Origin: Bacteroidota bacterium
Lineage (GTDB): Bacteria > Bacteroidota > Ignavibacteria > Ignavibacteriales > Ignavibacteriaceae
Assembly (NCBI GenBank): GCA_021777835.1
Contig: JAJYDC010000011.1
Location: 1-64,000, forward strand
Length of the DNA stretch: 64,000 nt
Direction: 5' to 3'
The notes beneath the pieces are model-generated. The model searched no databases and was not told the origin of the DNA. It worked only from the letters and a program-made list of their open reading frames with translations. Shown here one piece after another: positions 31,257-41,589 of this stretch (within the stretch, counting starts at the first letter, position 1; the number at the start of each line of letters is the position of its first letter). Made by a program: the position numbers and the translations under genes.

Positions 31257-32603
31257 ATGAAAACGGATATTTATAAGCGCGTATTTAGCTTTGATAAAGC
31301 AAGAAGAATAATATTATCGCTAGTTGTATTTTCTGTTATTGCAATATTATCGGGTTGTGCTAATAGTAATCCAAGTGGACCCAGCGGCTCCCCTGCCACT
31401 GTTGAAGGTAAGGTAAGCGGAAGCAACAGCTCAGCCGGTAAGATGTTTAAGTCAACTTCCACGGAATCAGGTGTGCAAGGCGCAACTGTTATTCTTGCTA
31501 TGGTAAAAGCAAATGGTACACTTCAAACGGTATCAAAGGCGGCAGTTCAGACTGATATAAATGGTAAATTTGATGTAGAAACTGATCTTAGCGGAATTTC
31601 AAACTTGGTAGTTATTGCAACTCAAGGGACTCAACAGTGGAAAGCTGTGGTTACTTCACAAGTACAATCGGGGCTTAAGGTATATTCTGAGCCACTAGAC
31701 GATCAGACTACTATTAAGACAAATCTCTTTATTAAAGCAAAAGAGAATAACGATGGTAATGTTACTTATGCTGAAATAGAGAATTATGTGTCTTCAGGAA
31801 TTGCATCAGAAATAGAGAGTGATTCATCAATGGAGAATGAAGTTGAAGCATCTATAAATGCTGAGGCCAATGCTGAGGCAGAGGCTGCATCTAATTCAGC
31901 ATTAGGGATTACTCAAGCCCAATGGAATTCTGTTGTTAACGGCGAGGCTGAGGCTGAAGCATCACTTGAAAGGAACTTATACTATGCAAATAATCAAAGT
32001 GACGATGACGCAGCACATTCAAGTTACTTTCAGGGAATGGTAAATGCGTATTTGAACGCAGGATTATCCGCTGATATGTATATAAAAGTATTAGAGATAT
32101 CTGAAAGAGTATTTCTAAACAGCACTGCAAATCTCAATGCGCAGGTTGCTTTTTCATTTGAACAAAGAGCTGAATATATAAAAGCAGTTATAATGAATTA
32201 TGCTGTTCAATCAAGCTTCACAGCGCTAGGCGCTTCTCAAGCAGAGATGAATGACGCTATTAACGCTGGCGTTACATTAGCAACATCAATTAAGAGCGCT
32301 ACTTCAGCGTCTGACATTAGTAACGCTTATACGACTTATCAAAGTACAATCGAATCAGATATGTCTGTAATGATAGGGATAAATAGCTCTATGATGAGTA
32401 ATATGGATTCCAATTTGGCAGGTTATAGATCAACGCTACAGGCTGCTGTGACTTCTAATGCATCGGCGACTAGCGTTGTAAATGCTTATGCTGCATTTTA
32501 TGCAAGTGTTAAGGCTGAGATGACATCTGTTATGGGTGTTTCAAATGCAGCACGTTTGAATGCTGCTGCAAATGTGATGATGATACTTTATGCAAGTTTT
32601 TAA
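31257..32603 (+). CDS. Ala/Glu-rich lipoprotein with N-terminal carboxypeptidase-regulatory-like beta domain
   Basis: lipobox ILSGC; VEGKVSG...GVQGATVILA...TDINGKFDVET; helical A/E/S-rich C-terminal part. Confidence 0.7.
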   Translation: MKTDIYKRVFSFDKARRIILSLVVFSVIAILSGCANSNPSGPSGSPATVEGKVSGSNSSAGKMFKSTSTESGVQGATVILAMVKANGTLQTVSKAAVQTDINGKFDVETDLSGISNLVVIATQGTQQWKAVVTSQVQSGLKVYSEPLDDQTTIKTNLFIKAKENNDGNVTYAEIENYVSSGIASEIESDSSMENEVEASINAEANAEAEAASNSALGITQAQWNSVVNGEAEAEASLERNLYYANNQSDDDAAHSSYFQGMVNAYLNAGLSADMYIKVLEISERVFLNSTANLNAQVAFSFEQRAEYIKAVIMNYAVQSSFTALGASQAEMNDAINAGVTLATSIKSATSASDISNAYTTYQSTIESDMSVMIGINSSMMSNMDSNLAGYRSTLQAAVTSNASATSVVNAYAAFYASVKAEMTSVMGVSNAARLNAAANVMMILYASF

Positions 32604-32670
32604 GCGGGTAGTCGAGGCATTTACCCTATTATAATTGCTTCTCCTCTATGTTCGATTGATTGCTGTAATG

Positions 32671-32700
32671 GCCTTTCAAAGTAATTTGAAAGGCTTTTTT
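32671..32700 (+). terminator. intrinsic terminator of the lipoprotein gene
   Basis: GCCTTTCAAA-gtaa-TTTGAAAGGC followed by TTTTTTT. Confidence 0.9.
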
Positions 32701-32762
32701 TATGGGTAGTGCAAATTAGAGGGGGGAGTTATGTGGGGTTGATAGGTGTGGGAGATGCCTGT

Positions 32763-32817
32763 CAGAACGTTTTCAGGACGAATTCAAGACGTTTTCAGAA
32801 CGTTTTCAAGACGTTTT
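32763..32817. repeat. five tandem 11-bp units (CARRACGWWTT)
   Basis: CAGAACGTTTT CAGGACGAATT CAAGACGTTTT CAGAACGTTTT CAAGACGTTTT, exact 11-bp period. Confidence 0.9.
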
Positions 32818-33080
32818 CAGAATTATTATTTAATGATTTATTGATTTGGGCGGGGTTTTTGAATTTTTTACTGCCAATTATGGAAATATGGCATCAGTAT
32901 AATCAAATTGGCTATAAAGCTTGATAAAATTTACTGAATTATAACATTTAAATCAAATAGCAAATTGGGATGATATTAGTTAATATCTGAAGTTAGGCGA
33001 AAATGAAATTTATTTAGGAAAGCCTCAATTAGCCATTATCACGAAGGTGAGAAGTCATTATTTGATTATTATAGCATAGT

Positions 33081-33105
33081 GGATACCCGCTTTCGCGGGT
33101 ATGAC
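33081..33105. repeat. REP-like palindrome ATACCCGC-TTTC-GCGGGTAT
   Basis: perfect 8-bp stem; diverged related sequence at 251-285. Confidence 0.6.
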
Positions 33106-33441
33106 AAATATTATTGAGAATGCTCTCGGAACTCCGGTTAATAAAATCATGATATAAGAAATAGATTGTTTATTTCAGACTAAGCACTTATTATTGGATC
33201 ACAATAATAAAAACATTTGAAATCTTTGTTCCTTCTCGAAATACTTTGTGAGCTTTTGCTAATAGAGTATTGCAGCCACTCAATGCAGCATGCATCGATT
33301 TCCCAATATGTTATGTATTCAATTTAAACCGGTTCTTAATCAGGACAATAAAATATTAGGGGATATTTGTATAATGTTTAAAAATAAAGCTGACTATTTC
33401 AGGCAGTTTAGGATTATCATAAGAAGTAAGGAATTTTAAGA

Positions 33442-34056
33442 ATGAGAATAAGAAAATTTGAAAATATATTTATTAAATTTATAAATGAGTCAGTTAAACA
33501 CTTCAAGGAGATTGGTTCGATAGCACCTGATTCTGCAATTTGCGTGGATAGTATTGTTAAATCAGTACCATTTGAATCTGCTGAATTGATTCTCGAATAC
33601 GGCGGAGGCAGCGGAGCTGTAACAGGAGAGATAATAAAAAGAAGAGAGCCGGAAAGTACATTCATCTGTTTCGAGAAAAACAATAATTTTTATCATTCAT
33701 TAAGACAGACGATAAAAGGACCAAATATTTTTGTGCTCCATGAGGACGTATTCAATTCAAAGAATGTTCTCTTATCCAAATTCAACATACAAGTAGGCAG
33801 TGTAGACTGTATTATATCAACACTTCCCTGGTCATTATTGGATTTTGAAGAGCTCCTGGAGAAAGAAGTATTGCCTTTACTTAAAGAAGACGGCATTTTT
33901 ATTCAGTACATGTATAGTGTAGCTTTTCTTAATGGTTTTAGACTGCGCCCTATATTAAAGAAATATTTTACTCAGATAGACTTAGATTTCGTCTTCTTCA
34001 ATATCCCGCCTACATTTGTTTATACATGCCGCGGTAATAGAAATCCTAATATATAG
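33442..34056 (+). CDS. SAM-dependent methyltransferase (rRNA adenine dimethylase-like / phospholipid N-methyltransferase-like)
   Basis: ILEYGGGSGAVTGEI motif I; DCIISTLPWSLLDF. Confidence 0.75.
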   Translation: MRIRKFENIFIKFINESVKHFKEIGSIAPDSAICVDSIVKSVPFESAELILEYGGGSGAVTGEIIKRREPESTFICFEKNNNFYHSLRQTIKGPNIFVLHEDVFNSKNVLLSKFNIQVGSVDCIISTLPWSLLDFEELLEKEVLPLLKEDGIFIQYMYSVAFLNGFRLRPILKKYFTQIDLDFVFFNIPPTFVYTCRGNRNPNI

Positions 34057-34120
34057 TTTCATACATTTTTCATTTTCTTTAAGTAATTAGCTTCAATCCT
34101 ATCAGATATGGTTTAGAATA

Positions 34121-35896
34121 CTAATTGATTACAATCATTTTACTGTACGATGTGTTATCGCTTGAAAAGAGTTCAATAAAATAAGTCCCTGAAGGGAGAC
34201 TATCAGTGGATAATGAATAGGAATTATTGCCTGCAAAAGAATATGTTTTTATTGCTTTCTTCACTTCCCTTCCATACACATCAAAAACCTTTATTACCAA
34301 ATAAGAATTTTTATGAAGCACGTAAGTAATATTAGTGATATTATCAAATGGGTTCGTGAAATCATGATCAAAACCAAGTTGAGCAGGATTCAGATAATTG
34401 GCAGACAAAAATGGGAGAAACAATACGTGGATTACATTACTAATAGTGCTTTCATTTGATAATCTATCCAGAGCCGTAACAGTGAAATATTCATTTTTAT
34501 CAGGCAGTATAGGAACCCGGGTGTTATTTATTTCTTCAACCTTTATAATATGAGTTGAGGTAAGGTCACTTTGCTTAAACCTGCTATTTGGGAATTTATA
34601 GACAACGTAACGGAAGGCGGTATCGCCATCAATCGCACGCGAAGGAGCATCCCAATCGAGCTCAATCTTATTTACATAAGGGATATTTTTATATCTTAAG
34701 TTTAAAGGCGGGTTAGGAGGAATAGAATCTTTCCAAGTCATAACAGGCAAAAGAGCTTGATAATGATAAACATCATTTTTCAAACTATCGGCAAAGCTTT
34801 TAGGATTGTTCAATATTCCATCATTAGTTCTAAATAGAATATTTCCTTCAACGTTTGGATTGTTTCTACTTGCTCTAATTTGGTTCAGTAATTCAGCAGA
34901 GCTGAATTTATTTATTTTATAAGCTGCCAGGCTTGGATATAAATGACGTCCATTAGTTTGAGAAGACCACCACTTTAGCAGTTTGGCATAATCCTGCCGT
35001 CCTCCGAATTGCCAATAAAGCTGCGGAGAAATGTAATCTATAAGTCGATGTTTTAACCAATAAATTCCATCTGAATAAATTTCGTTATAAGAAGAGAACC
35101 CATAGATGCCTGCGGGCACGTCATTTTTCCATATTCCAAATGGGCTGATTCCGAATTTCAAATAGGGTTTAGCAACTTTAATGCTGTCGTGAAGCATTTT
35201 TATTAATAGGTTGACGTTGTTCCTTCTCCAGTCATTCTTATTAGTGAACCCATAATTATATTTTTTAAAAGCCTCATCATCGTGAAATTTTTGATTGCCA
35301 ACAGGATACGGGTAAAAATAATCATCTAAATTAACACCATCGATGTTATATCTTCTTACAACATCCATAATCACAGAGACTACATAATTTCTAACCTGAG
35401 GCAGACCCGGGTTAAGAATTTTAGAATTACCATATTTCACAACCCATTGCGGATGCCGGACACTAACATGCTTCGGAGATTGTTTATAAGCGTTATTGGT
35501 GCGTACTGCGCGATAAGGATTAAACCAAGCGTCTAATTCCATTCCGCGTTTATGGGTTTCTTTAACGGCGAATTCAAGCGGATCATAGAATGGTTTAGGC
35601 GGAGTGCCTTGAGAGCCAGTTAGCCAATAGGACCAAGGTTCATAAGGAGAATTATACATTGCATCGCATTCAGAGCGGACTTGAAATAAAACTGCATTAA
35701 CACCAATTGCTTTCAGGCTATCCAATATTGAAACAAGTTGGTCTTTTTGTTCAGCAGTTGTTAGATTTTTTGACGAAGGCCAATCCAAATCGCCGATTGT
35801 AGAAATCCAGGCGCCGCGGAATTCCCGTTTAGGCGGGATAGTTTGAGAGAATAAATAAACTTGGAATATTATAATAAAAAGGAATATATATTTCAT
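34121..35896 (-). CDS. GHL10/DUF187-type glycoside hydrolase with C-terminal T9SS-type sorting domain
   Basis: REFRGAWISTIGDLDWPSS...NAVLFQVRSECDAMY...NIDGVNLDDYFYP; C-terminal IKVFDVYGREV...LPSGTYFIEL. Confidence 0.87.
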   Translation of the reverse strand: MKYIFLFIIIFQVYLFSQTIPPKREFRGAWISTIGDLDWPSSKNLTTAEQKDQLVSILDSLKAIGVNAVLFQVRSECDAMYNSPYEPWSYWLTGSQGTPPKPFYDPLEFAVKETHKRGMELDAWFNPYRAVRTNNAYKQSPKHVSVRHPQWVVKYGNSKILNPGLPQVRNYVVSVIMDVVRRYNIDGVNLDDYFYPYPVGNQKFHDDEAFKKYNYGFTNKNDWRRNNVNLLIKMLHDSIKVAKPYLKFGISPFGIWKNDVPAGIYGFSSYNEIYSDGIYWLKHRLIDYISPQLYWQFGGRQDYAKLLKWWSSQTNGRHLYPSLAAYKINKFSSAELLNQIRASRNNPNVEGNILFRTNDGILNNPKSFADSLKNDVYHYQALLPVMTWKDSIPPNPPLNLRYKNIPYVNKIELDWDAPSRAIDGDTAFRYVVYKFPNSRFKQSDLTSTHIIKVEEINNTRVPILPDKNEYFTVTALDRLSNESTISNVIHVLFLPFLSANYLNPAQLGFDHDFTNPFDNITNITYVLHKNSYLVIKVFDVYGREVKKAIKTYSFAGNNSYSLSTDSLPSGTYFIELFSSDNTSYSKMIVIN

Positions 35897-35960
35897 TATA
35901 TATAATGCCGAGAAACGGGAATATGATATTTAGTTGAAAACATTTGCATAGGGGGATACA

Positions 35961-36944
35961 TTAGACTAGAAGCTTGCCGTTTTCCATTAAAAGTTTATCA
36001 TCAAGATAAACAGTAGGATATTTCACTACGCCATCAAGATGTATAGGAACGTCAACAGAGCCACCCATAGACAAGTTATTGCCAAGAGCAATATGAATAG
36101 TGCCTAAGACTTTTTCATCTTCTAGAAGGACTCCGCTTAATTTAGCTTTATCATTAGTTCCGATGCCAAACTCTGCAATATTACGTGCTTTAATGTCATA
36201 TTTATTAAGAAGATTAGTCAATTTATTAGCAACTGCACCTCCGGAAATCTTAGCAGCGTATCCATTTTCCACGGTAATCCGTAAGACCGGCTGACTATTC
36301 ATATTATTTGAATTTTTAATCAAGCCAAATCCAGCCATTGAACCGTCAACAAGAAAGACTCCGTTTGCAGTACCTTCAACAGGAGCTAAGAAAGTTTCAC
36401 CAGTAGGAAGATTTCCGCTCTCCCCTTTTTTATGGTATAGTCCTTTGCTTGCTATAGACTTTCTACCATTAATACTAAAGGACAAGTCGGTTCCAAGTTT
36501 AGTAGTAATTCTAACAAACTTTCCTTTATCCAAAATCCTTTTAAGTTTAATTGATAATGCAGTAATTTTTTCATAATCCGCATTCATACCGCGAACCATT
36601 ACATCATTAGTAATCCCTGGGAAAGTAGCAACCCTAGCACCATTGCTAGATGCTTCCCTTCTAGCTTTAGTATGGGTAAGAGATTTAGTTGTTGGGCATA
36701 ACACAACATCAAAATCTTTCATGAGGTTTGCTATATGAGCCGGTGGTTCCTCACCGTTTACTTTTCCTGATTTCATTTCAACTAGCAATGCAAAATTTCC
36801 CAATTTAAGAGCATTGGAGTATAATGAATAACCTATATCTTTTTTATTTTCGTCGGTAATAACGAGAACGCTCTCATTTTTTTTAAGACCCATACAAATT
36901 TTAAGTGCAGTTACTGATGCTTTGTCAAGTTTCGATAATTTCAT
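35961..36944 (-). CDS. M29-like aminopeptidase / leucyl aminopeptidase family protein
   Basis: GTDLSFSINGRK...NLPTGETFLAPVEGTANG; GIGTNDKAKLSG. Confidence 0.75.
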   Translation of the reverse strand: MKLSKLDKASVTALKICMGLKKNESVLVITDENKKDIGYSLYSNALKLGNFALLVEMKSGKVNGEEPPAHIANLMKDFDVVLCPTTKSLTHTKARREASSNGARVATFPGITNDVMVRGMNADYEKITALSIKLKRILDKGKFVRITTKLGTDLSFSINGRKSIASKGLYHKKGESGNLPTGETFLAPVEGTANGVFLVDGSMAGFGLIKNSNNMNSQPVLRITVENGYAAKISGGAVANKLTNLLNKYDIKARNIAEFGIGTNDKAKLSGVLLEDEKVLGTIHIALGNNLSMGGSVDVPIHLDGVVKYPTVYLDDKLLMENGKLLV

Positions 36945-36970
36945 ATAATTTATTTCATTAAGTAAAGGGA

Positions 36971-37729
36971 TTAAAGCGGGAATCCAAAATTAAGCTGTAT
37001 TGCAGCATTAAAACCGCCATTAGAGATAAAGTTTTTCATGCTCACTTTAGAATTTTCACTAACAGCGAGTTCAGTGCCGTCAACCGATTTCATTTTACCT
37101 ATAGAAAAGGCAGAGTACCCAGCAGTACCTTCTAAGCTAATATAATTCTCAATAACATCAAGTATGAATCCTGTACCCACAGAGTAACCGATAGAAGGAT
37201 TTTCGCTATTGTATTTATAAATAACGGATGTAGGACCAGGCGAGTTAGTTGTATTTGTATAAGAGGCGTTAGTATAAATCAAGGCAGCGTCAATAACCTT
37301 CCAGCTTAAAGCTCCGGTAATAATTGTTCCAAGATCAATCCCCAATCCCCAATTAGTTAATTGAATTTGATTTATAATTGTAGAAGCGCCAGCATAAGAG
37401 TTAATTTGGGTTTGATTATTTTCAGTCACACTTTGATAAAAGCCTTTAGTAGTTAAAATAAATCCTTTAACGTTTGCTCTAAAAAAGTTTATACCGAAAC
37501 GATATCCCTGAGCCTGTCCAAATTTACTCATTGGAGAAGAAAGAGAGTCAGCATTATTTAAATTGAAGGAATTGATATATTCATTTAAGCCTTTTGGATT
37601 ATATTGCTGATAAGTAAATCCAGCATAGCCACCAACAAAACCTAGGCAGCCGAAGCCTAAAGTCTGGGCATTTGAATTAGTAGAAATCGCAATAAAGCAA
37701 ACTAATAAAGCAAATTTTAGGAAGAGCAT
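36971..37729 (-). CDS. hypothetical exported (outer-membrane-like) protein
   Basis: signal peptide, alternating aromatic beta pattern. Confidence 0.55.
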   Translation of the reverse strand: MLFLKFALLVCFIAISTNSNAQTLGFGCLGFVGGYAGFTYQQYNPKGLNEYINSFNLNNADSLSSPMSKFGQAQGYRFGINFFRANVKGFILTTKGFYQSVTENNQTQINSYAGASTIINQIQLTNWGLGIDLGTIITGALSWKVIDAALIYTNASYTNTTNSPGPTSVIYKYNSENPSIGYSVGTGFILDVIENYISLEGTAGYSAFSIGKMKSVDGTELAVSENSKVSMKNFISNGGFNAAIQLNFGFPL

Positions 37730-37942
37730 AAATCCTCAAAGCAATGTACAATTAACTTAAGGATAATATGATTAAAAAGGAATTTATTTATTGCTGCACC
37801 TGCAGTATTTGCATATTAATTTAGAAATTAAAATGACAATAATTATATAATAAACCTTAAATGAAATTGTTTTATTTATATATATAGACTATAAATTATA
37901 TAATGGTCTAATCAAATCAGATAGGTTTTTAATATTTTGTAT

Positions 37943-38455
37943 TTAGAAATATACAGTTGCGAACAATACAGTTCCGGTATTATAATTAACACCGCCAGGA
38001 TTGCCAAATCTATTTGAAAGTTTAGCAGAGAAGTCGAAATTTAACTGCGCCTCGATACCCATACTAAAATTCTTGCTGAAGAAATATTCTCCCCCACCCA
38101 ATAAGCCTGCAATCCAGTCAGTAGTGCTTGTACCTACTTTAGGAATTCCAAATATTGCTCCGGCTCTAAAACCAATTATCGGTGCAAAATTAGATGTATA
38201 AGCGATATAATGATGGTAAACTAATCCCGCAGCAATATCAGTGTTAACTCCACCTATATTTGCTACACCAATACTTGGTGCTATTGTATTTAAGTTTCCA
38301 GTCCAAATCGGGAATAATATATCCGCTTGGGCGCCATTTACTACGGCTGAGATTCCCCATGAGCCATGAGATAACATTTGCGCATAATTAATACTTGTAA
38401 TAGATAAGACCCCTACTAAGATTACTACAACTGAGAGAAAATGTTTTTTCATCAT
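37943..38455 (-). CDS. hypothetical outer-membrane beta-barrel-like protein
   Basis: signal peptide; EYFFSKNFSMGIEAQLNFDFS barrel-like C-terminal strands. Confidence 0.55.
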   Translation of the reverse strand: MMKKHFLSVVVILVGVLSITSINYAQMLSHGSWGISAVVNGAQADILFPIWTGNLNTIAPSIGVANIGGVNTDIAAGLVYHHYIAYTSNFAPIIGFRAGAIFGIPKVGTSTTDWIAGLLGGGEYFFSKNFSMGIEAQLNFDFSAKLSNRFGNPGGVNYNTGTVLFATVYF

Positions 38456-38486
38456 TTATCCTTTTTTAACTTTATTAAATTATTTA

Positions 38487-39122
38487 TTAATGCTGTGTGA
38501 TATTAGGCGCGCTACCATCTAAACTAACATAAATCATACAGTCTTCCCAAAGTAAGTTCCCATTAATTTCAACATATATTCTATAGAATCCGTTAGGGAG
38601 CTGATTACCGTTTTGATCTTTCCCATTCCAAATAAACTTATGAAATCCGGCCGCAGGATAACCGTTATATAGATTCATCGAAAATTGTTTTGAGGGGGTT
38701 TTAAAAAGTCCTTCTTCATATAGTGCATGATCGGTAAAATCTTCTCCTGGCATTCTTCCTCTTACTACCCAAATAGATACTGAAGACTTTTCAGGCAAAC
38801 TATATAATATTGAAGTTCCATTGCTAGCCGGGTTAGGAAATAAATTGAAAATCCTGAATACTTGAGGAATAGGTTGTGAATTATTAAGATTTCCATTAAA
38901 AGGCAAAGAAAGTTTTCCGTTTGGATTTCCAATTGTACCTAATTCAGTTGGAGAATCCGGGCCAGTAACCACTATTCCCGTTATAACCGGGGGGTAAGCG
39001 ATTTCAGTTAGTATTGGATCCGCGCTGGTCGGGCTGCTGCATGAATAAAATATCACCGGTACGAACAAAAGAGGTAACAAAAGCAATTTGTAATTGTATT
39101 TAATCATAAATGCTCCAAACAA
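38487..39122 (-). CDS. lipoprotein with FlgD-Ig-like C-terminal domain
   Basis: lipobox FYSCSS; KFIWNGKDQNGNQLPNGFYRIYV. Confidence 0.7.
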   Translation of the reverse strand: MFGAFMIKYNYKLLLLPLLFVPVIFYSCSSPTSADPILTEIAYPPVITGIVVTGPDSPTELGTIGNPNGKLSLPFNGNLNNSQPIPQVFRIFNLFPNPASNGTSILYSLPEKSSVSIWVVRGRMPGEDFTDHALYEEGLFKTPSKQFSMNLYNGYPAAGFHKFIWNGKDQNGNQLPNGFYRIYVEINGNLLWEDCMIYVSLDGSAPNITQH

Positions 39123-39421
39123 TTAGTTCTATATAATATCTTTATGAGAAGTCATGCAGCAAAATATTTTACTTTTCCAGGGAACGAATATATATTTTGT
39201 TACCATCCTGATTTAATCGGCGCGAATTACTTAAGATTTATAGAAATTATTTTAAATATTCTGGTGATTTCAGAACAAGAATTGTTTTTAATATTTCTAT
39301 TCTTACAATTTTACATTCTGAAAACAAGTTTTTGATAATTGACTCTTGAACCATATTAAAAATGATTTGGGTTTATTTCGGACAAAGGGATTAATTTATA
39401 TCTTTATAATTATTATATAAA

Positions 39422-39448
39422 AACCATCCGTAATTGATACGGATGGTT
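39422..39448 (-). terminator. intrinsic terminator of the OPT transporter gene
   Basis: AACCATCCGTA-attga-TACGGATGGTT perfect 11-bp stem; T tract on the minus strand. Confidence 0.85.
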
Positions 39449-39470
39449 AATATTTGTAAAGGCTATAAAA

Positions 39471-41495
39471 TTATTTTATAGGTTCTTCTTTACTCATAGC
39501 ATTTTTATAAAGGATTATAGCAAGCAGAGTAAAGAAAATGAGAGCAATTAAATCGCCCCAATTTCCGAATGCATCAGCAACAGAAGCGACGCCGCTTCCG
39601 CCAAAGAGTCCAAGGACATTCTGATGAAGTTTATCAATAAATGAAATTGGATTACCTGTGCTATCTTTGCCTACAGTCCAGCCAACCAGAACTGCAATGA
39701 GAATACCTGTAATAGCACCACCCGCAATTAGACCCGAGCTAAACAAAGCACCCGGACCAATTTCAGATTCAGCTTCAGCAGATTTCTTTCTCTTATCAAC
39801 AATCCATTTTACTAGTCCGCCGACAAAAATCGGTGTAGTAGTTGAGAGTGGAAGGTAAGCACCAACAGCAAATGCAAGAGAAGACACGCCGCACAATTCC
39901 ATAACTAAAGAAATACCCATACCGATAATTACTAAAGCCCATGGTAGGTTCTGACTAAGTAGTCCTTTAATTACAGTAGCCATTAAAGTAGCTTGAGGAG
40001 CAGGTAAAGGATCAGGATGAGCAGCGGTGATTGGTCCGATACCAACAGTTTTTTCGAGAAGCAACAAAGTAAAACCGATTGCAACAACAGAAGCAAGTAC
40101 ACCTATAATCAATCCAATTTGCTGTTTGATAGGAGTTGCGCCAACTATATAACCTGTCTTTAGATCTTGCGAAGTTGCACCGGCATTAGCAGCAGCGATA
40201 CAAACAATAGAGCCAACGACCAATGCTAGCGGCTCATAAAAGGAACCAGTCCAGCCGATTCCTACGAAGATTAAGGAAGTAGCCATGAGCGTGGCAATAG
40301 TCATTCCGGAAATAGGGTTAGATGAAGAGCCGATAATACCCACGATTCGGGAAGACACAGTTACAAAGAAGAAACCAAAGACCACGACCATAATGGAAGA
40401 AAGTAAATTAGTAGGGATATTCGGAATAAGGGCCATGAAAAGGATAAGTACTACGCTACCACCGAGAACAAAAACAAGAGGCATGTCTTTAGCGGTTCTC
40501 AATTTTACTTCTTCTTCTACATTATTAGCTTTATTACTTCTAGATTCCTTAAAATCTTTGAAAGAGTCAGTGAATGCATTAACAATTGTAGGAAGAGATT
40601 TAATAAGAGTAACAATTCCACCAAAAGTAACTGCACCAGCGCCTATATATCTAATATAATTACTCCAAATGTCAGAAGCTGACATTTGTGAAATAAGCAC
40701 TTTTCCAGGAGCAAATACAGTAGTTAATCCATCACCTAAGAGAGTAATAAGAGGAATTAGAACGATCCATGATAACACGCCTCCGGCAACCATTATACCG
40801 GAAATTTTAGGGCCGATGATATATCCAACGCCTAAAAGTTCAGGGGTAATTTCACCGTTTATCGTTCCATTAGGCAAAGCAGATTGTTTGCCAAAAACAT
40901 AAGCCGGAACGTCTTTCCAAAGACCGAAGATAGACATTAACAATTTATAAAGGAAAGCAATGCCAAGACCGTAATAAACTTTCTTTGCAAGATTTCCTCC
41001 TTTTTCACCTGCGACTAAAACATCCGCGCAAGCAGTTCCTTCAGGATAAGGCAGGACACCATGTTCTTTAACAATAAGGGAGCGTCTAAGCGGAATCATA
41101 AAAAGGATACCTAAGATTCCACCGGATAATGCAAGAACAAATATTTGGAAATATTGGAAATAAGCTCTACCGCCGGGTAAGAAAAGAAGAGCCGGTAAAG
41201 TAAATACTACACCTGCGGCAATTGATTCTCCCGCAGAACCAATAGTTTGGACAATATTATTTTCCAGAATTGTTGACTTGCCAACTTTTTTAAAGATAGA
41301 AATTGCAAGAACTGCGATTGGGATAGACGCACTAACAGTCAAGCCAACCTTCAATCCAAGATAGACTGAAGCCGCTCCGAATATAACTCCGAAGATTGCG
41401 CCGAGTATAATTGCTTTTAAGGTAAATTCAGGGATAACCTCATTTGCGGGGACATAAGGTTTGAATTCTGTGGAGGTAGAATTTTTTTCTGCCAT
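39471..41495 (-). CDS. OPT family oligopeptide transporter
   Basis: 674 aa polytopic; EFTLKAIILGAIFGVIFGAASVYLGLKVGLTVSASIP; PYPEGTACADVL. Confidence 0.9.
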   Translation of the reverse strand: MAEKNSTSTEFKPYVPANEVIPEFTLKAIILGAIFGVIFGAASVYLGLKVGLTVSASIPIAVLAISIFKKVGKSTILENNIVQTIGSAGESIAAGVVFTLPALLFLPGGRAYFQYFQIFVLALSGGILGILFMIPLRRSLIVKEHGVLPYPEGTACADVLVAGEKGGNLAKKVYYGLGIAFLYKLLMSIFGLWKDVPAYVFGKQSALPNGTINGEITPELLGVGYIIGPKISGIMVAGGVLSWIVLIPLITLLGDGLTTVFAPGKVLISQMSASDIWSNYIRYIGAGAVTFGGIVTLIKSLPTIVNAFTDSFKDFKESRSNKANNVEEEVKLRTAKDMPLVFVLGGSVVLILFMALIPNIPTNLLSSIMVVVFGFFFVTVSSRIVGIIGSSSNPISGMTIATLMATSLIFVGIGWTGSFYEPLALVVGSIVCIAAANAGATSQDLKTGYIVGATPIKQQIGLIIGVLASVVAIGFTLLLLEKTVGIGPITAAHPDPLPAPQATLMATVIKGLLSQNLPWALVIIGMGISLVMELCGVSSLAFAVGAYLPLSTTTPIFVGGLVKWIVDKRKKSAEAESEIGPGALFSSGLIAGGAITGILIAVLVGWTVGKDSTGNPISFIDKLHQNVLGLFGGSGVASVADAFGNWGDLIALIFFTLLAIILYKNAMSKEEPIK

Positions 41496-41589
41496 GTATT
41501 ACAACTCCTTATTAATAATTTGGAGAAAAATGATGGTGAATATTTGCATAATTGTTAAGAAAAGCAAACGAATAGTTATAAATCTAGAT

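Noticed and set aside
32763-32817. Short tandem repeats as a possible CRISPR array
   Set aside because: 11-bp units are contiguous with no spacers; not CRISPR-like and no cas genes nearby.
32709-32924. 71-aa plus-strand ORF in the ORF track
   Set aside because: Translates mostly the 11-bp tandem repeat (RTNSRRFQNVFKTF); no homology signal or coding context.
33195-33313. Short minus-strand ORF fragment (MHAALSGCNTLLAKAHKVFREGTKISNVFIIVIQ)
   Set aside because: Could be a gene remnant, but I recognise no family and an upstream stop limits it; not supportable without a search.
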